A stretch of 64,000 nucleotides of DNA from Flectonema sp. DT1601 (GCA_964019425.1 OZ025852.1:378501-442500), one strand, 5' to 3'; shown: positions 43,194 through 53,663, numbered from the stretch's first letter. Notes: a model not told the origin generated them from the sequence alone. Numbers and translations are program-made.

Positions 43194-46100
43194 ATGAATA
43201 TTAGCAACTGGAGATTATCAAAGAAATGTTCTGCTCCAATGAAAATAGAATTAATTGGGGTATCACACGAAGATGCTGTAGTACAGTGGATACCTAGTGA
43301 TGATGAACCACAGACGTATGAGGTTTATTGTATAGAAACCGAAATGGTGATCGATGAATATGAAAAATGGATGCCTCGAGGAGAAGACGAAGAGCAATTA
43401 TATCTTGCGGCTACTGTCAGTGGAACATCAACTATTTCTTTGATATCTGAATTAAAGGAGTGTTGTCAATACTTAGTAGTGTTGTTTGCGATTGATTCAA
43501 ATGGTGACAAGGTTAGGTGTGCTCTTCCTGAGTATAAAATTTTTAAAACATCATCACCGACGACTCATCCAAACTTTAGCTACCAACTAAAACAAAATGC
43601 TCTTGTAGCAGCTACTTCAGTCTTATCACCGTCATCTGCGTTACACTGTAATTCTGTAACAGTTTCCCACTGCATTGCAACCGCTACAATCCTTAATAGG
43701 AATTGCACAAAGGCATCCACGACAGACAATACAATATTATATGCTTTTAAAGAGCAGTCTTCTCAAAGCAGTACTACAGATAACGCTGACCTAATTAGAT
43801 CTCTTCAACGTGATAGTCAAACAGGACAGAATCCAACAATATGTTTTACTGGTTATGAGATGGGAGGTCTCACCGCTTTACGAGCTATGCTGTCGGTTAT
43901 AAGTGATGTGTCTGGTAACATTCGTGACAACATCGTGTGTGTTGTATTCGGTACTCCAATTGTATTGTCAGTTAGCGAAAGTATTTTTTCTCAAAATATT
44001 GCATTGAAGGACAGAGTTCTTCAAATGGTTCATTCTTCTGATCCGATCGCTGTTTCTGGAATTTGCACGGATGGAGCAGCTTGGTTAGAAACATTAAAAG
44101 ACCATCTTAAAGTGTGCGATCAGCTCTCGCCATCACTAATCTTCAGCGCGCCAATGCATAAATTATATAGTTCACCTGATCACTGTTTAGGATATGAAAA
44201 AACTTTCGTTGAAAAACACTTTGTATCACTGTCATCAAGCAATCGACTGCCTGATAACCACGCCTTTGGTAAAATTGAATTTTTGGGAAACAAGAATTTC
44301 CCAAATCATAATTTCAATTTAAGCAGTCACTCACCCGCAATGTACGCTAATCACATCGTGTTGAATGAACCTCATTTAAAGGGTCAACACAAGGGACTTT
44401 TTCCGGGTCTTCACAGGGTCCAGATAAAACCGATGGCAGCAAGAACGGCATGCTCATTATTAATAACCGACCTCAGCGTTGAATTGAAAATTTTCGGTAA
44501 AAACTTATCAGTTGTTCATAATGTGGTATTATACGTGTTTAATGAAGATACGGATGAGGTTCGTCACGTTGATTTGAATATCTTAACAGCAGAGGACCAC
44601 AAGTTGACAGCAACTCAGCAAATTGGTAAATCTGGATACCTAGAAACGAATAGTAAGGTTTCAGTTTTATTGGAAAGTCAATTCGGGAGTCTTAAAATAA
44701 ATGATATTTGTTGTGACAATGCATCCGACCAACTTCCAGAATGGGCATCTCGATACTCAGACATGAGCATCTCCAAATTAGTAAGCATTGCGAGTCAGTT
44801 AACGATATTAAAAGTTCGCAAGTCAACAGATGACTCATTCACAGTTACAAACACGTTACGAAGGTTGTTAAAGTCGTTGTTGGCTGTATCTAAATTCACA
44901 GAGCTTCACAATAAAGAAGCAATTGGTAGAAATCTTATTCTAAAAACCAGAACCAGTATCTTATCAGAAGTACACGAAGATCCTGCTGAAGAAGGAGAAG
45001 ACAACCAACACGGAAGTAGTTATGAAATTTTTCAAAAAGCTTTTGATGAAGAAGACAGTAACACCATGGCTAGCATCGTCTCAGTATCGGTTGAACCTTT
45101 TTGCAGTCATCATATTAGACTATCACTTGTTGAGAATCGAGGAACTGGAACAAGTATAGCAGTCTTAACTGGAAAGACACTCGCATTAGTAGGCGGAGCT
45201 GCAGCTCTTCTAAACCCACTTGTAGCTGTAGCCGCGGGTGAATTAGCAATCGCTGCTGCAACAGCAACTCATCTCACTGATTATTTTCTTAACCTCTGCG
45301 ATCTTCCAAAGACTTATGAAGCGAAGTTATCATCTATTCTGGAAACCCTCGGTATCAAGACTGACTGCATCCCAGATAAAATATATTTTCACGAAGCTCT
45401 GATATGTGGACGTATAAATGAGCTGCTCGGTTCTGATAATCCGTTGTTAAAAAATAAAGGTGATGATCAAGAGATTAGAGAAGGGTTTGTTAAACAGGTT
45501 GTAGATCAGTGGAAGAATTTATGTATCGATCCTGAAGGTGGAGGTTGGTTGATAGCACACTGTGTCGAGGCTGATAGATCGACGTTTGCTAGATTGTTGT
45601 ACACGATAGTGAGGATTCATGAAATTAGAAAATTGTTGTCAAAGACTTTTGTTGTCCAATTAGTAGGTTCCACCAATGCAGGTAAAAGTACCATCGCGTC
45701 ATCAGTCTTTGATTTACCGGCTGTCGCGGGTTCAATGGCAAACGGGATTACTAAACATCAGTATGGATATCAAACATCGTACAATCAAAATCTAATTATT
45801 GTCGACAATCCAGGCATGAATGACGTCACTGCTATCGATCACACTCCAGTTATACTCGACTACGCATCTTGTTACTTAATCGCTCAAGATTGGGGATCAG
45901 GATTGAGGAACCTTCACTTTGCTGTTTGCCTCGCTGAAATTCAAGCAACTGGAATACCATTTCGACTTTTGGTAACAAAATCAGACCAAATGGTGATGTC
46001 TGAAAATTGGAAAAAACTTCGAGTTCTTCGTTGGAGGGATGAACAATTGCCTCTTCTGAATGACTTTTTATCTGCTTGTCGAGAATTCTTATCTGGAACT

Positions 46101-46463
46101 TCCGAAACCTCAGATGGTGAACCTACCGAGAAAGACAACACCAACCCTGGCAGTGATATCCTACTAAGTAACGACGCTATAAAATCACTTAATGAATTGA
46201 AGTCTCGTTGGGGGACTTCAGCTGTTCAAAAGATAGGCGCCCCAATTTCATCGTCTGACTGTATTCTGTGTGGACTTAATGTGCTTCCTGACAAACAATT
46301 TCATACTCGTCGTCGGGCTGCTTGTCGGACGGCTGGCATTCAAATGGTTCCGGAATTACAGGATTCGTTAGCAACCATGTGGGGTGCAGTCGGTTTTGAA
46401 GTCACATTTCCAATTACAAACAAACAAGATCTCTGCGAAGGTGAAAGTGATGATGAAGAGTGA
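43194..46463 (+). CDS. Degenerate lipase fold fused to a GTPase domain
   Basis: The protein has 1089 residues. Residues ~14-115 look like a fibronectin type III domain. Residues ~120-400 resemble a class-3 lipase alpha/beta fold (VTVSHCIATATIL, ICFTGYEMGGLTAL, VVFGTP). The nucleophile elbow G-x-S-x-G reads G220-Y-E-M-G224, with Glu in place of Ser, so lipase activity is not expected. Residues ~415-510 are a beta-rich domain. A hydrophobic helical stretch (~665-705) precedes a GTPase domain: P-loop GSTNAGKST (825-833), DNPG switch 2 at Asp871, and TKSD base-recognition motif (928-931). G1, G3 and G4 are intact, so nucleotide binding is likely. The C-terminus contains two CxxC/H-like clusters and an acidic end. 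A membrane-remodelling role by analogy with dynamin or IRG GTPases is speculation. Confidence 0.8.
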   Translation: MNISNWRLSKKCSAPMKIELIGVSHEDAVVQWIPSDDEPQTYEVYCIETEMVIDEYEKWMPRGEDEEQLYLAATVSGTSTISLISELKECCQYLVVLFAIDSNGDKVRCALPEYKIFKTSSPTTHPNFSYQLKQNALVAATSVLSPSSALHCNSVTVSHCIATATILNRNCTKASTTDNTILYAFKEQSSQSSTTDNADLIRSLQRDSQTGQNPTICFTGYEMGGLTALRAMLSVISDVSGNIRDNIVCVVFGTPIVLSVSESIFSQNIALKDRVLQMVHSSDPIAVSGICTDGAAWLETLKDHLKVCDQLSPSLIFSAPMHKLYSSPDHCLGYEKTFVEKHFVSLSSSNRLPDNHAFGKIEFLGNKNFPNHNFNLSSHSPAMYANHIVLNEPHLKGQHKGLFPGLHRVQIKPMAARTACSLLITDLSVELKIFGKNLSVVHNVVLYVFNEDTDEVRHVDLNILTAEDHKLTATQQIGKSGYLETNSKVSVLLESQFGSLKINDICCDNASDQLPEWASRYSDMSISKLVSIASQLTILKVRKSTDDSFTVTNTLRRLLKSLLAVSKFTELHNKEAIGRNLILKTRTSILSEVHEDPAEEGEDNQHGSSYEIFQKAFDEEDSNTMASIVSVSVEPFCSHHIRLSLVENRGTGTSIAVLTGKTLALVGGAAALLNPLVAVAAGELAIAAATATHLTDYFLNLCDLPKTYEAKLSSILETLGIKTDCIPDKIYFHEALICGRINELLGSDNPLLKNKGDDQEIREGFVKQVVDQWKNLCIDPEGGGWLIAHCVEADRSTFARLLYTIVRIHEIRKLLSKTFVVQLVGSTNAGKSTIASSVFDLPAVAGSMANGITKHQYGYQTSYNQNLIIVDNPGMNDVTAIDHTPVILDYASCYLIAQDWGSGLRNLHFAVCLAEIQATGIPFRLLVTKSDQMVMSENWKKLRVLRWRDEQLPLLNDFLSACREFLSGTSETSDGEPTEKDNTNPGSDILLSNDAIKSLNELKSRWGTSAVQKIGAPISSSDCILCGLNVLPDKQFHTRRRAACRTAGIQMVPELQDSLATMWGAVGFEVTFPITNKQDLCEGESDDEE

Positions 46464-46929
46464 GCCTAGTTTTCATTTTTGAAGAAAAATAAGAGGATTT
46501 CCTTATTTATACACGTTTGTTTTTTTCCCCTCTTTTTTTTTTTTTTTCCAGTGGAATCCCTTTTTTTTTGTTTATCTGTTGTACCATAACACTATTTTTC
46601 TTTTTTGTGATAATTGGCAACTGACCAAATTACGATTTTCGTTCACGAAAAAAAAAAAAAAAAAAACCATAACTCGTAAAAGCCAACATTGCTGCCTGTG
46701 CTATTAACGGATATCTGTTTGTGTTATAATATTCCCCTAGCCAGTGGATTCCCTTCGTTTTGATTATTTTTCTATAGTCGTTTATTTGTTTATTGATTTA
46801 AAAAAGAAAAAAAAAGGTGATATTTTTTTTTTAAATCTATTTTTTTTGTGTTATTTTTTAACTCTTTTTCTCAATTATATATTGGTAGATTCTCACACAC
46901 ACAAAAAAAAAAAAAAAAAAAAATTCAAA
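46464..46929. other. Intergenic
   Basis: T-rich and A-rich runs. Acceptor-like TATTGGTAG ends at 46888. The frame is open from 46744 into the next gene, but that part is homopolymer-derived (poly-Lys, poly-Phe) and is excluded. Confidence 0.6.
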
Positions 46930-48060
46930 ATGTCGGGTATTGTAGATAATTCAAAAGAACTAGCAGAGCTAAAGAAGAAATACCCAGAAATGTTTATAAT
47001 GAGTAGTGATGTATCCCATGAAGAATTATCACTGTACTTGCAATCACAAAATTGGATTGAGAATAGCGAATCGGTAGTTAAAATCTCTGGAGCTGGAGAA
47101 GTCTTTAATATGAACTGCACAATGCGAGTTGAGCTATCAAGTTCGAAATCGCTTATCATAAAACAATCGAGACCGTTTGTTGAAAGATACCCCACAGTCC
47201 CAGCACCCTTTGACAGATGTGATCAAGAAGCACAATTCTACAGACTTGTATCAGGTCACAAAGATGGTATCTCAGTCTCTACGAGAACACCTTCACTCAT
47301 AGGAACTGATGAAAAATCTCACATCATGGTCTTGCAAGACCTCGGTAAAGCATCTGACTGGGGGATCATATACGACTGTGAAAGCAAACTACCAACTAAC
47401 GTAGCTTGCGACTTAGGCAAATGGTTAGGTGAGTTACACAACTTGCATTTTGAGAGCTCAGACATTGAGAAGTTACAAAATATGTCGATGCGTAATCTAA
47501 CGTGGTTGTATGTATTTCAGCTTCCGTTGGAAGATGAAGCAGGTGTTGATTTGGAAAGCATCACTCCTGGTCTCACTGAGGTAGCATCTTCTCTTCGTAA
47601 CAATGACACTTACAAATCAGTAGTGAGAAAGATTGGACGTGATATTATGTTTAGAGATGATGAGAAGTCGATGACTAAGTACCTTCCTGGACAAAAGAGT
47701 GTTCTTCTTCACGGAGACTTCTTCCCTGCTTCCTGGATGCAAAACAGCGATGGGGTTAAAATTATCGACACGGAATTCTGTCATTTTGGTGCTGCTGAAT
47801 GGGATATCGGTGTTCCGTTAGCTCATCTGTACATTACAAACAATGAAGAAGCAGCTGTGGAAATGTTTAATTCATACAAAGCTGTTCATGAGGTTGATGA
47901 AAAACTTACTCTTCAGATTGCAGGGATAGAAATAATGAGAAGGATTATAGGTCTGGCACAACTCCCACTTAAGGAGGGTGCTGTTTCTCTTCAAAGAAAG
48001 AAAGAATTGCTTCAAAAATCGGAAAATTTTGTATTAGATCCTTCCAACTGCAGCCTCTAA
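46930..48060 (+). CDS. Methylthioribose-kinase-like phosphotransferase (APH fold)
   Basis: The protein has 376 residues, close to bacterial and plant MTR kinases (~400). The N-lobe has a Gly-containing loop (ISGAGEVFNMN) and the nucleotide-binding Lys in LIIKQSRPFVERYP, matching the 'vKQalPyvR' segment of the MTR kinase family. The catalytic loop is LLHGDFFPASW with Asp263, and the metal-binding segment is IIDTEF with Asp280. MTR kinase phosphorylates 5-methylthioribose in the methionine salvage cycle. Other small-molecule kinases share the fold, so the substrate is not certain. The start at 46930 (MSGIV) follows TTCAAA and gives a normal N-terminus. Confidence 0.8.
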   Translation: MSGIVDNSKELAELKKKYPEMFIMSSDVSHEELSLYLQSQNWIENSESVVKISGAGEVFNMNCTMRVELSSSKSLIIKQSRPFVERYPTVPAPFDRCDQEAQFYRLVSGHKDGISVSTRTPSLIGTDEKSHIMVLQDLGKASDWGIIYDCESKLPTNVACDLGKWLGELHNLHFESSDIEKLQNMSMRNLTWLYVFQLPLEDEAGVDLESITPGLTEVASSLRNNDTYKSVVRKIGRDIMFRDDEKSMTKYLPGQKSVLLHGDFFPASWMQNSDGVKIIDTEFCHFGAAEWDIGVPLAHLYITNNEEAAVEMFNSYKAVHEVDEKLTLQIAGIEIMRRIIGLAQLPLKEGAVSLQRKKELLQKSENFVLDPSNCSL

Positions 48061-48111
48061 ATGTACTAAATTCCCTTTTTTTATGTTTGTGATCAACAAC
48101 TGAGTTGAGTG

Positions 48112-48148
<37 letters not shown>

Positions 48149-48287
48149 TTTCTTCTTTTGAAAAAACTCAGTTATTGAAAGCGTGTTTATTTACTTATAT
48201 TGGTGTGTCGGCTCTCTTCGAGATCGACACAAGTTTCATGATAGATGAATTCAGTTTGTTTCACTTTGTTATATTTAAACAGCTCAG

Positions 48288-48773
48288 ATGGGGATTGGAG
48301 GGGATTGGGATCAATTTGAAAATGACTCAGAGAGGTTGATAAGACATTTAAGAGAAGGACGTGACAGACGATCAAAGATCGGAATTGAGCTCTATGGACG
48401 AAATCAAAGTAGAAAGACTGAAGTAGCGGTGATGAAACGAAAAATAGAATCAACTAAACGAGCAATAGATGCTCACACACAACGAAATGAGGAACTCATG
48501 GAAGAAGTCAACCAACTCCGCAGCGAGGCTAGCGAAACAGAATACGTACCTGAAGTTGCTGTGGACCCCCTCGAGTCTCAGGTTTGGGATATTTTTCGTG
48601 CGTTGTTTGGAGGAAGTGACCCCAGAGTTCAATCGTTCAAAAACACTGCTCCTACTCTTCCTATTCCGGAGAAGCATTCAGCTGGTGAAGTTGCAGTATT
48701 ATCCGTTTATGATAGTTTGAAAAATCCAAAGGGAGCACCAGTCTCCCTCGAGGACTCTTGGGCTCCAGAATAA
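48288..48773 (+). CDS. Small unknown protein with a coiled coil
   Basis: The protein has 161 residues. Residues ~10-85 are highly charged and helical, with heptad character (RNEELMEEVNQLRSEASE). Residues ~90-161 are mixed, with VWDIFRALFGGSDPRVQSF and an acidic Trp-containing end (SLEDSWAPE). There is no signal or membrane segment. The start is supported by ATATTTAAACAG ending at 48282, six bases before ATG. Codon use and composition match neighbouring genes, so I regard it as real, with no recognised family. Confidence 0.7.
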   Translation: MGIGGDWDQFENDSERLIRHLREGRDRRSKIGIELYGRNQSRKTEVAVMKRKIESTKRAIDAHTQRNEELMEEVNQLRSEASETEYVPEVAVDPLESQVWDIFRALFGGSDPRVQSFKNTAPTLPIPEKHSAGEVAVLSVYDSLKNPKGAPVSLEDSWAPE

Positions 48774-49641
48774 TAAACAGACTTCCAAACCGACTCGTCT
48801 ACTCAAGTATTATGCCAGGCATACATACAGCTACACAGCTTACCGATCGTGAAATCAACTCACTGTTAGTTGTTTACAGTTGTTAATTATTGAATTCTGC
48901 TGCAGAGATTTTGATTTTTTTTTTTTTTTAAATTGGTACAGACAGCGAAGTACATCAACAGGTGGGTTCACTCTGCAAGAATTGCAATGCTTTTTTTGTC
49001 CACTTTAGGGAAAAAAAAAACAAAAAAAAAGAAAGAAGAAGAAGAAATACTCTGGTATTTCATCAAGAAGACGGAGCGAAAATATTCCGGAGGGTGGGGG
49101 AAAGTGAAGTAGCAATACACTGCAGCGGTCCCCTTTTCGATGGAAAGCGAGCAAAAAAAAAAAAAAAAATTAACAAAAAAAAAAAAACCGAAAAATATTT
49201 GTGACTGTGTGATTACTGTAGTTATTTGATTGTAGGTTTACACTTTCTTTTTCTTCCCCTCCGAAGTCTACTTTACATTATATCTATAAATATATATTTT
49301 CCCCAGTCACGTAAATACCTGTAGTTGTTATTGTTATTGTTTGTGTGTGGAGCTGGCGGTTTTTTGAAACTTTGTGTTGAAATCCGGAATTTTGAAAAAC
49401 TTTGTGTGGAATTAGGGGTTTTTCCTTGTTTTTTTTACATTTAAGCAAAGCTACTTAATTTAATTAAACATTTCAGTCAAAGGCAGAAAAATTGATCAAA
49501 GCTGTGGAAAGATCCGGTTCGCAGCGTCAATGCGTCTTCGGGTGAACTTCATTACTAGAAATTTATTGTAAAGTTCCCCAATTTTTTTTTTACAGGTTTT
49601 TTTTTCTTTTTTTTTTTTCCTGCTTTTGACTGGCAGCAACA
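48774..49641. other. Intergenic with repeat C
   Basis: Poly(A) and poly(T) tracts and one + strand copy of repeat C (49349-49418). Two acceptor-like AGs precede the next gene (49595 and 49636). A small open frame at 48962-49204 is poly-Lys rich and not credible. Confidence 0.6.
49349..49418 (+). repeat. Repeat C, third copy
   Basis: Starts GGAGCTGGCGG and contains GTTGAAATC and GTGTGGAATTAG, matching 7094-7169. Confidence 0.7.
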
Positions 49642-51753
49642 ATGATGTTAGTCTCTGGCACCTCCGAGGGGATTGATTGTGCCTCACTGCCTAGTGATCC
49701 CTTGTGTACTGATATGGTACTAGATGAGCTTTGTATGGGACCAGACTGTTTACAACCCACTGCCAGCGCTGAATGGATTGCGATGGGTGATTGGCAGAAA
49801 GAGTTAGTAGTTAATTACGTGAATACGTTTAGAACTGGACTGCGACAGCTTGAGTACAATAACGCATTGGAATCGATTCTGAGAGGGAATCCATCTGCGT
49901 CGAAGTATTGCTCAAGGTGGCGATCCAGTATTGACAGACCTCTCGGAGTGTATGAAGTGATCTTATCTGACGCGACATCAACTTCTGGTCTTCGATCATG
50001 GGACCCCAGAGAAGTTTTTCGAACTAAATTTTGTATTGAGAAATATTGTAAGAGTTATCCTTTCGCAATGGAAAGAGCGACGTCGTTTGCGTGTCAAATG
50101 TGTAAGGAAGATGAGTTAGTTGTTACTTGTTGGATTTTTACCATCTTTGCCACTCCCATAACTGACAAGCCGAGTACTCAAGTTCCGCCGAGATTTCCAG
50201 CGACGGCTACTCCAACAGCGATACCGATAGATTCTCGCACAGGATTATCAACCGTGTCTCCTACGTCTATTCCTACGTCTGCTCCTACGTCTGCTCCTAC
50301 GTCTGCTCCTACGTCTGCTCCTACGTCTGCTCCTACGTCTCTTCCTACGTCTATTCCTACAGAAGTTCCTATTAATAAAATTGCTGTCCCAACCAAGGCA
50401 CCTTCTAAACAAACCATCACACCTTCTGACAGTCCAGTTAAACCAAATAGTTGGCAGACAAAATCTCCAACTGTTATTGTTATTGTTGGTGATACGGCCA
50501 CACCTAAATCAAATTTTATAAGTACCATGAGCCCAACGTCATCGGCATCACTGAATAGTGGAATGGAAACAATTGTTGTTGTAGAAATTATTGCGGCAGT
50601 GCTACTGTTATGTTTGACATGTTTTGTTTGTATTTGGTTGGGAAGAAGAGTAAAAGCCTCTCGTAGGGGAGGTTTTGTGCCTGAGATAATGTCACCACTC
50701 CATGAAATCAACCCGTTGTTGGCAACGAATGAAAACCTAACTGATGACAGTCATATTATTTGGAGTGAATTAACGAATTTAAAAAAAATAGGCGAAGGTC
50801 ATTTTGGATCTGTGTATTCAGCCTACTACACGAAATCTCATGAAGTGGTTGCTGTCAAAGAGGCTAAGCTCACAACTAATATTGATTTCATAACCGAAAT
50901 TCAAATTCTTCGTAGTATGAGACAAAAAGATATTCTTATGTTCTACGGATGGACCAAACACGATAACGATAACGCCGATAAGATTTGTTTGGTAACTGAA
51001 TTATGTGAACTGGGTTCGTTGAAATCATTTATAAAAAAATTTCCGACATCTCAGCGAGCTGCTTTATGCATGCGCTTATCAGTAATAGCAAGGGCTGTGT
51101 CATACATCCACGGTATGGACCTTGCTCACCTAGACATTGCTGCTAGGAATGTCTTGATTTCTGACAGTGGATCGTTAAAGCTTGCAGACATGGGTTTAAT
51201 TACACAGCTGGGAACAAAAATAACAAAGCCGATATGCATACCATGGGCACCTCCCGAAACTATGTCAGGCTCACAACCAAAAGTAGCATCAACGTTTCAT
51301 GACGTTTGGTCTCTAGGAATGACTTTGTACGAGATCTTGTCAGGTAAATCACCTTATTCTGATGTCAAGGGAACTGGTCTGAAAAAACTTCATGAAATTC
51401 AGTCGTTGGTGTGTTCAGGGGTATTGCCTGATAAGCCTAGCGGAATGAGTATATCAGAAAACTTTATTTGGGAACAACTCATACTGAAATGTTTGATTCA
51501 CAATCCAGCTTCTCGCCTCACCATCCCGTCAATCATTGAAATAATGTCTGACGTCGGTAGTAGTTCTCAGGTCTCACGACCAGTTTTGTCTAATTCTGAC
51601 TTGCTTTCAGTTGCTTCTTCATATGACGCTCAGTTGACTTTCGCATCTCAAAACACTTCTGAAACTGATTGTGGTTACTACAACTACAGTACTCAAGACT
51701 CTAAATATTGTGTCTACTCAGTCTATGATGATGGTGTTGTAGTCGCGTCATGA
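49642..51753 (+). CDS. Receptor with tyrosine-kinase-like intracellular domain
   Basis: The protein has 703 residues. Residues ~1-175 are a Cys-containing ectodomain of unknown type. A (PTSA)n stalk is coded by about 50262-50365. A membrane helix spans ~308-333, then a juxtamembrane segment and a kinase domain at ~375-640. Kinase features: Gly-rich loop GEGHFGSV (384-391), VAVK with Lys406, catalytic loop HLDIAARN with Asp498, and metal-binding Asp516 in a DMG (usual DFG). DIAARN resembles the DLAARN signature of tyrosine kinases rather than the DLKxxN of Ser/Thr kinases. HRD is HLD, so the Arg that contacts the activation loop is missing. The tail is rich in Tyr (DCGYYNYSTQDSKYCVYSVY). No signal peptide is seen at this Met, so a short 5' exon or another start may be missing. 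Confidence 0.82.
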   Translation: MMLVSGTSEGIDCASLPSDPLCTDMVLDELCMGPDCLQPTASAEWIAMGDWQKELVVNYVNTFRTGLRQLEYNNALESILRGNPSASKYCSRWRSSIDRPLGVYEVILSDATSTSGLRSWDPREVFRTKFCIEKYCKSYPFAMERATSFACQMCKEDELVVTCWIFTIFATPITDKPSTQVPPRFPATATPTAIPIDSRTGLSTVSPTSIPTSAPTSAPTSAPTSAPTSAPTSLPTSIPTEVPINKIAVPTKAPSKQTITPSDSPVKPNSWQTKSPTVIVIVGDTATPKSNFISTMSPTSSASLNSGMETIVVVEIIAAVLLLCLTCFVCIWLGRRVKASRRGGFVPEIMSPLHEINPLLATNENLTDDSHIIWSELTNLKKIGEGHFGSVYSAYYTKSHEVVAVKEAKLTTNIDFITEIQILRSMRQKDILMFYGWTKHDNDNADKICLVTELCELGSLKSFIKKFPTSQRAALCMRLSVIARAVSYIHGMDLAHLDIAARNVLISDSGSLKLADMGLITQLGTKITKPICIPWAPPETMSGSQPKVASTFHDVWSLGMTLYEILSGKSPYSDVKGTGLKKLHEIQSLVCSGVLPDKPSGMSISENFIWEQLILKCLIHNPASRLTIPSIIEIMSDVGSSSQVSRPVLSNSDLLSVASSYDAQLTFASQNTSETDCGYYNYSTQDSKYCVYSVYDDGVVVAS
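50262..50365 (+). repeat. PTSA/PTSI stalk repeat
   Basis: 12-bp units (CCTACGTCTGCT type) encode (PTSA)n in the receptor stalk, similar in kind to the stalk of the 7925 gene but with different codons. Confidence 0.8.
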
Positions 51754-51896
51754 GGATTTCAAGTACTTTTTCTCTCTTATCAATTTTTCTCGTCCTTGTT
51801 TGCTAATATACGTAAGGATTCTTTATAAGGCATCCACTGTATTTCTATATATATATATTTTTTTTTTGTACCTACTATTAGTGGTAGCATGTCTAA

Positions 51897-51940
51897 CCTA
51901 TTCCTTTATTAGGATTTTGTACCGGTTGTGCAAACAAACA
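51897..51940 (+). repeat. Repeat E, copy 2
   Basis: CCTATTCCTTTATTAGG and ATTTTGTACCGGTTGTGCA, matching 36541-36585 with few changes. Confidence 0.6.
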
Positions 51941-52496
51941 AAAACAAAAGTGTGAGAAAAAAAAGTTAATTATACCGAAAATTGTTTATCGGAGACTGAG
52001 AGCTAAATTGATAATGATTTACGAGTCTTGTTCTACCATTATTTTATTATTAGTAACATTTCCTTGATGAACTCGGAGGAAAAAAGAAACTATTCAAAGA
52101 TTTAAGATCCATTTTTTTTATTTATTAACAGAATACAAAAGGCTTATCTGAATTGTTTTTTTCTTCTTCTTTTTTTTTGTGTGAGTTGACTTTTTCTTGT
52201 CCTTTGTTATTGTTTACATGTAGCTGCTTGTTTTGTCATTAGTTTTCTTTTTTTCCGCTATACTATCCTCCGTTTTTCTGCAGCAGGGAGGTGCTTCTCC
52301 GAGGTTGCTTACTTTCTGGCAGAAAGAGTCAGCCACCCAACCACTGAAATTGGAAAAGTTAGTTTTAATTTTCTTTTTTTTTTAATTGTAAAAAAACAAA
52401 AAAAAAAACTAAATTAACTCGTATCGAAAATTATCTCATTTTGTGATTTTTCACAACTGATTTCTGATAGTTGCTAACTAAAACGGCATGATTACA

Positions 52497-52575
52497 AGGG
52501 GGATGGTCCGAAAGAAATATTAATTTTAATCTTAGCCCGAAACCAACTTGTTTGTTGTCCTACGAAATTTTTTTT
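52497..52575 (+). repeat. Repeat H, copy 2
   Basis: AAGGGGGATGGTCCGAAAG ... TAGCCCG, similar to 40157-40255. Confidence 0.5.
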
Positions 52576-53166
52576 GGATTTTTTTATTTGACTTATAAAT
52601 AATAATTATTAATACTCACTAACTAAATAGGATGACAAGTGGTATAAGATCAAGGCTTCTGAAACTACGTATTCTGTTACCTAACATTCTTAGGAAACTG
52701 CAGAAATGAATACCTTTCTTTTACTTTATCTCTAATTTTCTTATTTTCTCACTTTTTTCTATACTAAAAAAATTGATACTGACTGAATTTGTCCTACGAA
52801 TTTTTTTTTGCATTTTTTTTTTTTTTTTTTTTTTGATTGATTTTCTTAATTAACTGGTAACTATTACTACTAACTAAATAGGGATGGTTTTTGCAATGGA
52901 TACTTTTTGTATCTCTTGCCTTTGCAAATTTGTCATTTTTTTTTTTTTTTCTTTTATTCCATTCTGTTTCACGGCGCACCACTAAAATGCGGTGCCACGT
53001 GCGATGTGTTTCTTGATACGGGAGGGGAGAGGGACTTGGATAAATAAAAAAATTAAAAAAAATGAGGCTTTCGTAACGCCCTTTTTTTTTAATTATTTTA
53101 TTTTATTTTTCACCCTGCCCGTTCAAAGTAAATATCATTGCATGTTTTTGACTATTTCAAAAAAAA

Positions 53167-53325
53167 GAATTGGCTTTATCTTCAACTATACAGAAAATAA
53201 TGATATAACACTGTGATTTTTTGTTTGTGCACGAAACCGTGAACCGACTTAAACTGATAAAGCTAAAGGAGGTTTACGTGTGCTGCCAACAATTCTTTTT
53301 CGTTCTTACAATACTTGTTAAATTC
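53167..53325 (+). repeat. Dispersed repeat A, copy 3
   Basis: Full-length copy beginning GAATTGGCTTTATCTTC after poly(A) and ending CTTGTTAAATTCA before poly(A). It has GTTTACGTGTGCTGCC where copy 1 has a deletion. Confidence 0.8.
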
Positions 53326-53663
53326 AAAAAAAAAGAAGAAAAATAATGCGATCAATCCCTCTGGATGATTGATAAGCGTTTTTAAACAGTTCTGTTCTTC
53401 ACGTTGATTTCTCTCTTTTGTTGGAAATCTGATTCTCTCGGCAGTTTTGATGACAAAAAAACGTCGTCTTGCTCTAAAGCAGCTGTATTTTATCTCATTC
53501 GGTTGTTATGTTTGGTTACGTTGTGTTATTTGTTATTTTTTTTGAGAGGATCGCCTTACTAATCCTTCAGTCATCGCATGACTTTAACGGTTGTGAGAGG
53601 AAGCTTAATATGAAAACTTCTTTTCAAAAGACAGGGTCCACACACACTTCCCTCCCTTTCACT

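Larger units (their letters stand above)
51754..53663. other. Intergenic with repeats A, E and H
   Basis: No credible gene. It holds repeat E (51897-51940), repeat H (52497-52575), a related pair of TCCTACGAA(T)n...TAACTAAATAGG segments (52556-52635 and 52792-52885), and a good copy of repeat A (53167-53325). Acceptor-like CAAAAGACAG ends at 53634 before the next start. Confidence 0.65.

Noticed and set aside
53508-53663. N-terminal extension of the CDK5RAP3 frame (MFGYVVLFVIFF...)
   Set aside because: Hydrophobic start is T-rich DNA upstream of an acceptor-like site; homology begins at 53664.
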